A DNA stretch of 7,014 nucleotides, from assembly GCA_002452515.1 (NCBI GenBank), contig DKEN01000129.1:4437-11450 (forward strand), given 5' to 3'. The DNA comes from Spartobacteria bacterium UBA6821 (GTDB lineage Bacteria; Verrucomicrobiota; Verrucomicrobiia; Chthoniobacterales; UBA6821). Under the pieces are notes generated by a model. The model ran no database searches. It saw only the letters and a list, made by a program, of their open reading frames with translations, and had not been told where the DNA came from. Numbering within the stretch: position 1 is the stretch's first letter; each line of letters begins with the position of its first letter. A program made the translations under genes and the position numbers. Shown here one piece after another: positions 5,219-7,014 of the stretch.

Positions 5219-5974
5219 TCAGAATTGGAATTCCTTCGATAGCAGCGTATCGTTTGGCGCACCTGAATACAAAATAAGCTTACCATTTATGAGGGAATAA
5301 AAATCAACTTCTTTAAATTGATCTTTTTTTATAAATCCTCGCTTTTGAATATCAATAATGTAGTAATATTTCCTGTGCCTGGAGATTAGCGTGCACAAAA
5401 TGAGATTTTTAGATATCCACGTTATTTCCTCATACACTGTAGGCATTGGAAGTAAATCAATGTGAAATCTTACAATATCCTTTTTAGTAGCAATATCGGT
5501 TACAATACAATCTGTTCCCATAATACCTGTTTCTGGCCGAACTAAAACAAACAATCTATTCTCATATGGAAAAGGGGTAACAACTAACGAGGCAGGATTT
5601 GTAGCATTTTGACTATATTTCTTGAAGATTTCAGGTGTCCCATCTGCCTTATAGAGAGCTCCATTATTAATGCCAAACGCATACTGTGGAAGTGCCTTTA
5701 TCTGCTCTGCCGATAGCATTTGAGAGAAGGGAATAGTGACGAGGTTTGTTTGTGCTGGTGAATAATAGGTAATGCTTCCGCTATTTGAGTCATAGCCGTC
5801 GAAAACATTTTCATAGTTTATCGCCAAGGGAGTAAGTCCATCTGCGTTTGGGCTCAGTTCTGTTGTAGGAACCGATCCTACTCCGTTCTGATAGGGAAAG
5901 TATAGAGATGGAGATGCATGAACAGTGACATTCAGGCAGATCAACGCAGCAAGCAGGGGGAGAATGGGTTTCAT
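5219..5974 (-). CDS. Secreted protein of unknown function, 251 aa, paralogue of 389-1204
   Basis: ATG 5972-5974 starts the locus signal peptide (MKPILPLLAALICLN..VHA, cleavage after Ala20). The mature protein (SPSLYFPYQ...) is rich in aromatic and aliphatic residues with alternating strand-like segments. From about residue 87 onward it aligns with the protein at 389-1204: AEQIKALP against EEIVKNIP, EIFKKY, VTPFP, VTDIATKKD, EITWISKN, YYIIDIQKRGF and LINGKLIL. I do not recognise a named family. A beta-propeller fragment or an outer-surface beta domain is possible. The signal peptide DNA is 55/58 identical to that of the unrelated downstream neighbour (4560-5186) and identical over 34 bp to that of the upstream neighbour (5997-7014). 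The gap to the previous gene is 22 bp and to the next 32 bp. Confidence 0.86.
   Translation of the reverse strand: MKPILPLLAALICLNVTVHASPSLYFPYQNGVGSVPTTELSPNADGLTPLAINYENVFDGYDSNSGSITYYSPAQTNLVTIPFSQMLSAEQIKALPQYAFGINNGALYKADGTPEIFKKYSQNATNPASLVVTPFPYENRLFVLVRPETGIMGTDCIVTDIATKKDIVRFHIDLLPMPTVYEEITWISKNLILCTLISRHRKYYYIIDIQKRGFIKKDQFKEVDFYSLINGKLILYSGAPNDTLLSKEFQF
5917..5974 (-). repeat. Signal-peptide cassette, near-identical copy B
   Basis: 58 bp at the start of the 251-aa gene. Positions 5915-5948 are identical to 6981-7014 (34/34), and the whole copy is 55/58 identical to 5129-5186. Similarity ends at the predicted signal peptidase site. Confidence 0.9.
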
Positions 5975-5996
5975 CGGAGTGAGACTTCGAAATCAG

Positions 5997-7014
5997 CTAC
6001 TGATTTTTTTCTTTCACGGGTGTCAGCACAAAATCGTATTTCCCGGGGGGGTGGGTTGTCTTGATCCTCAGATTCAAATATCCCTCCGCCTGTGCTCTGA
6101 TGAATCCCACCCATGGAGTGGGTGCCATATATTCGTAATCACCCTTTGCATCCACTGGGATAGTTTCATCGTGGAGATTAATTCCCCGATCATCTGGATC
6201 TGGACAGCTTGATGGAGCCAAAACAATTTCTGCATTGGTAATCAGGGCGTTATCCTTGGAAGCCACATGTCCGCAGTAGCGAAAGAGATTCTTGCCTGAT
6301 GCTTGAATTTCGACGACTGCACTATTGGTTCCAGTGGCTGGCACAACCTTTGTCACCGGCCCATCAACCCATTTACCATCTAGCTTCGTGCGCAACCAGT
6401 TCACTGAAATCGAAAGGCTGGGATCCTCTCCCGGATAAACATGCTGGATTTTAAAATGACCCAGTCGGTCGGTCACGGTGTTCTGTGAAAAAAATTCACC
6501 TCCGGATCCGGTCATTGTTTCGGCATGAAGGTCGTTGTTACACCTCACGCTGATTCCTTTCATGGGTTTTGTGGGATCTTCGTAATCGACGATCTTTCCA
6601 TCCACTGTGAATCCCTTCTGGATTTGCAGGGTGAGATTAAGACCATCCTGTGGAATGCTGGCAAGATTGGTGAGTCGCTGGGAAACTGCCCCGGCATCTT
6701 GGGCTGACGGATCCACGACGAGTGCATACATAGATCCATAAGGCCGCGCATAATCACTCGGATCATCTTCCGTCCAGAGTCTTACCTGAAATCGACCTTT
6801 TAGATCTGTCGTGAATTGATAATATCTGGAGGCTGCACCTTCTAAGGAGATACCCAGTGCATCATGTGAAATTCCCCTGAGGGTTACCTTTCTGTTTGCA
6901 GCAGGTTTGCCATCAAGATCGAGAACAAGTCCATGGATATATCGGGGCTCTGAATCTGTTTTCTGTTCTGAAGAGGATTGTGCATGAACAGTGACATTCA
7001 GGCAGATCAACGCA
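5997..7014 (-). CDS. Secreted protein with three carboxypeptidase-regulatory-like domains (start beyond right edge)
   Basis: The frame is open to the right edge. The last codons spell LICLNVTVHA|Q, so about nine codons of signal peptide, including the start, lie outside; the TTG at 7008-7010 is internal, not a start. Counting from that TTG, three Ig-like regulatory domains can be seen. Domain 1 is about 24-100 (IHGLVLDLDGKPAANRKVTL... TDLKGRFQVRL). Domain 2 is about 133-232 (VDGKIVDYEDPTKPMKGISV... TDRLGHFKIQHVYPG). Domain 3 is about 244-330 (YCGHVASKDNALITNAEIVL... VDAKGDYEYMAP). Each shows the usual 'G.v.d..g.pl.na.V.l' opening and 'tD..G.f.l..v' middle of CarboxypepD_reg/CNA-B-like folds. 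Such domains act as binding or structural modules outside the cytoplasm; no catalytic domain is present in the visible part, which ends at a true TGA. It is probably a cell-surface or secreted binding protein. Confidence 0.85.
   Translation of the reverse strand, partial: ALICLNVTVHAQSSSEQKTDSEPRYIHGLVLDLDGKPAANRKVTLRGISHDALGISLEGAASRYYQFTTDLKGRFQVRLWTEDDPSDYARPYGSMYALVVDPSAQDAGAVSQRLTNLASIPQDGLNLTLQIQKGFTVDGKIVDYEDPTKPMKGISVRCNNDLHAETMTGSGGEFFSQNTVTDRLGHFKIQHVYPGEDPSLSISVNWLRTKLDGKWVDGPVTKVVPATGTNSAVVEIQASGKNLFRYCGHVASKDNALITNAEIVLAPSSCPDPDDRGINLHDETIPVDAKGDYEYMAPTPWVGFIRAQAEGYLNLRIKTTHPPGKYDFVLTPVKEKNQ
6981..7014 (-). repeat. Signal-peptide cassette, copy C, cut by right edge
   Basis: These 34 bp at the window end are identical to 5915-5948. 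They encode the second half of the signal peptide of the carboxypeptidase-regulatory-like protein. The rest of the cassette and the start codon must lie just past the edge. Confidence 0.9.

Noticed and set aside
7008..7010. TTG at 7008-7010 as the start of the carboxypeptidase-regulatory-like gene
   Set aside because: The codon matches the Leu inside LICLNVTVHA of the neighbouring signal peptide. The true start is expected about nine codons beyond the window.

Overview
The window looks like an accessory region of a bacterial chromosome, most probably from the Verrucomicrobiota or a related PVC-group lineage. The reasons are that every gene encodes a small exported protein, mature N-termini are rich in Thr/Asn/Ser/Pro, one protein carries repeated carboxypeptidase-regulatory-like folds, base composition is moderate to AT-rich, and I see no clear Shine-Dalgarno sequence before any start. 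This assignment is inferred from style, not from a marker gene.

All nine genes lie on the minus strand and read from the right edge to the left. In order of transcription they are: (1) a three-domain carboxypeptidase-regulatory-like protein cut by the right edge (5997-7014); (2) a 251-aa secreted protein (5219-5974); (3, 4) a tandem pair of related ~200-aa secreted proteins (4560-5186 and 3938-4528); (5) a 164-aa secreted protein whose frame continues past a TAA stop for 51 more codons (3352-3846, remnant 3196-3351); (6) a 367-aa secreted protein with a possible STN-like segment (2096-3199); (7) an AT-rich 274-aa secreted protein (1229-2053); (8) a 271-aa paralogue of gene 2 (389-1204); (9) the N-terminal part of a possibly Sel1-like exported protein cut by the left edge (1-296). 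Most gaps are 22-42 bp, which suggests one long transcription unit. The larger gaps, both about 91 bp, precede genes 5 and 9.

The most striking feature is a conserved 'start plus signal peptide' cassette of about 58 bp. It is nearly identical at the DNA level in front of genes 1, 2 and 3, and recognisable in genes 4 and 7, although the mature proteins behind it are largely unrelated. It stops at the predicted signal peptidase site. In contrast, genes 2 and 8 are related in their mature parts but have different signal peptides. This is the reverse of ordinary signal-peptide evolution and points to cassette shuffling or gene conversion in a locus that diversifies secreted proteins.

The second strong observation is the in-frame TAA in gene 5. 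The reading frame after it stays open and ends exactly in an ATGA overlap with gene 6, as an intact operon gene would. I see no RNA genes, CRISPR array, transposase or integrase. None of the nine products can be given a biochemical function with confidence.
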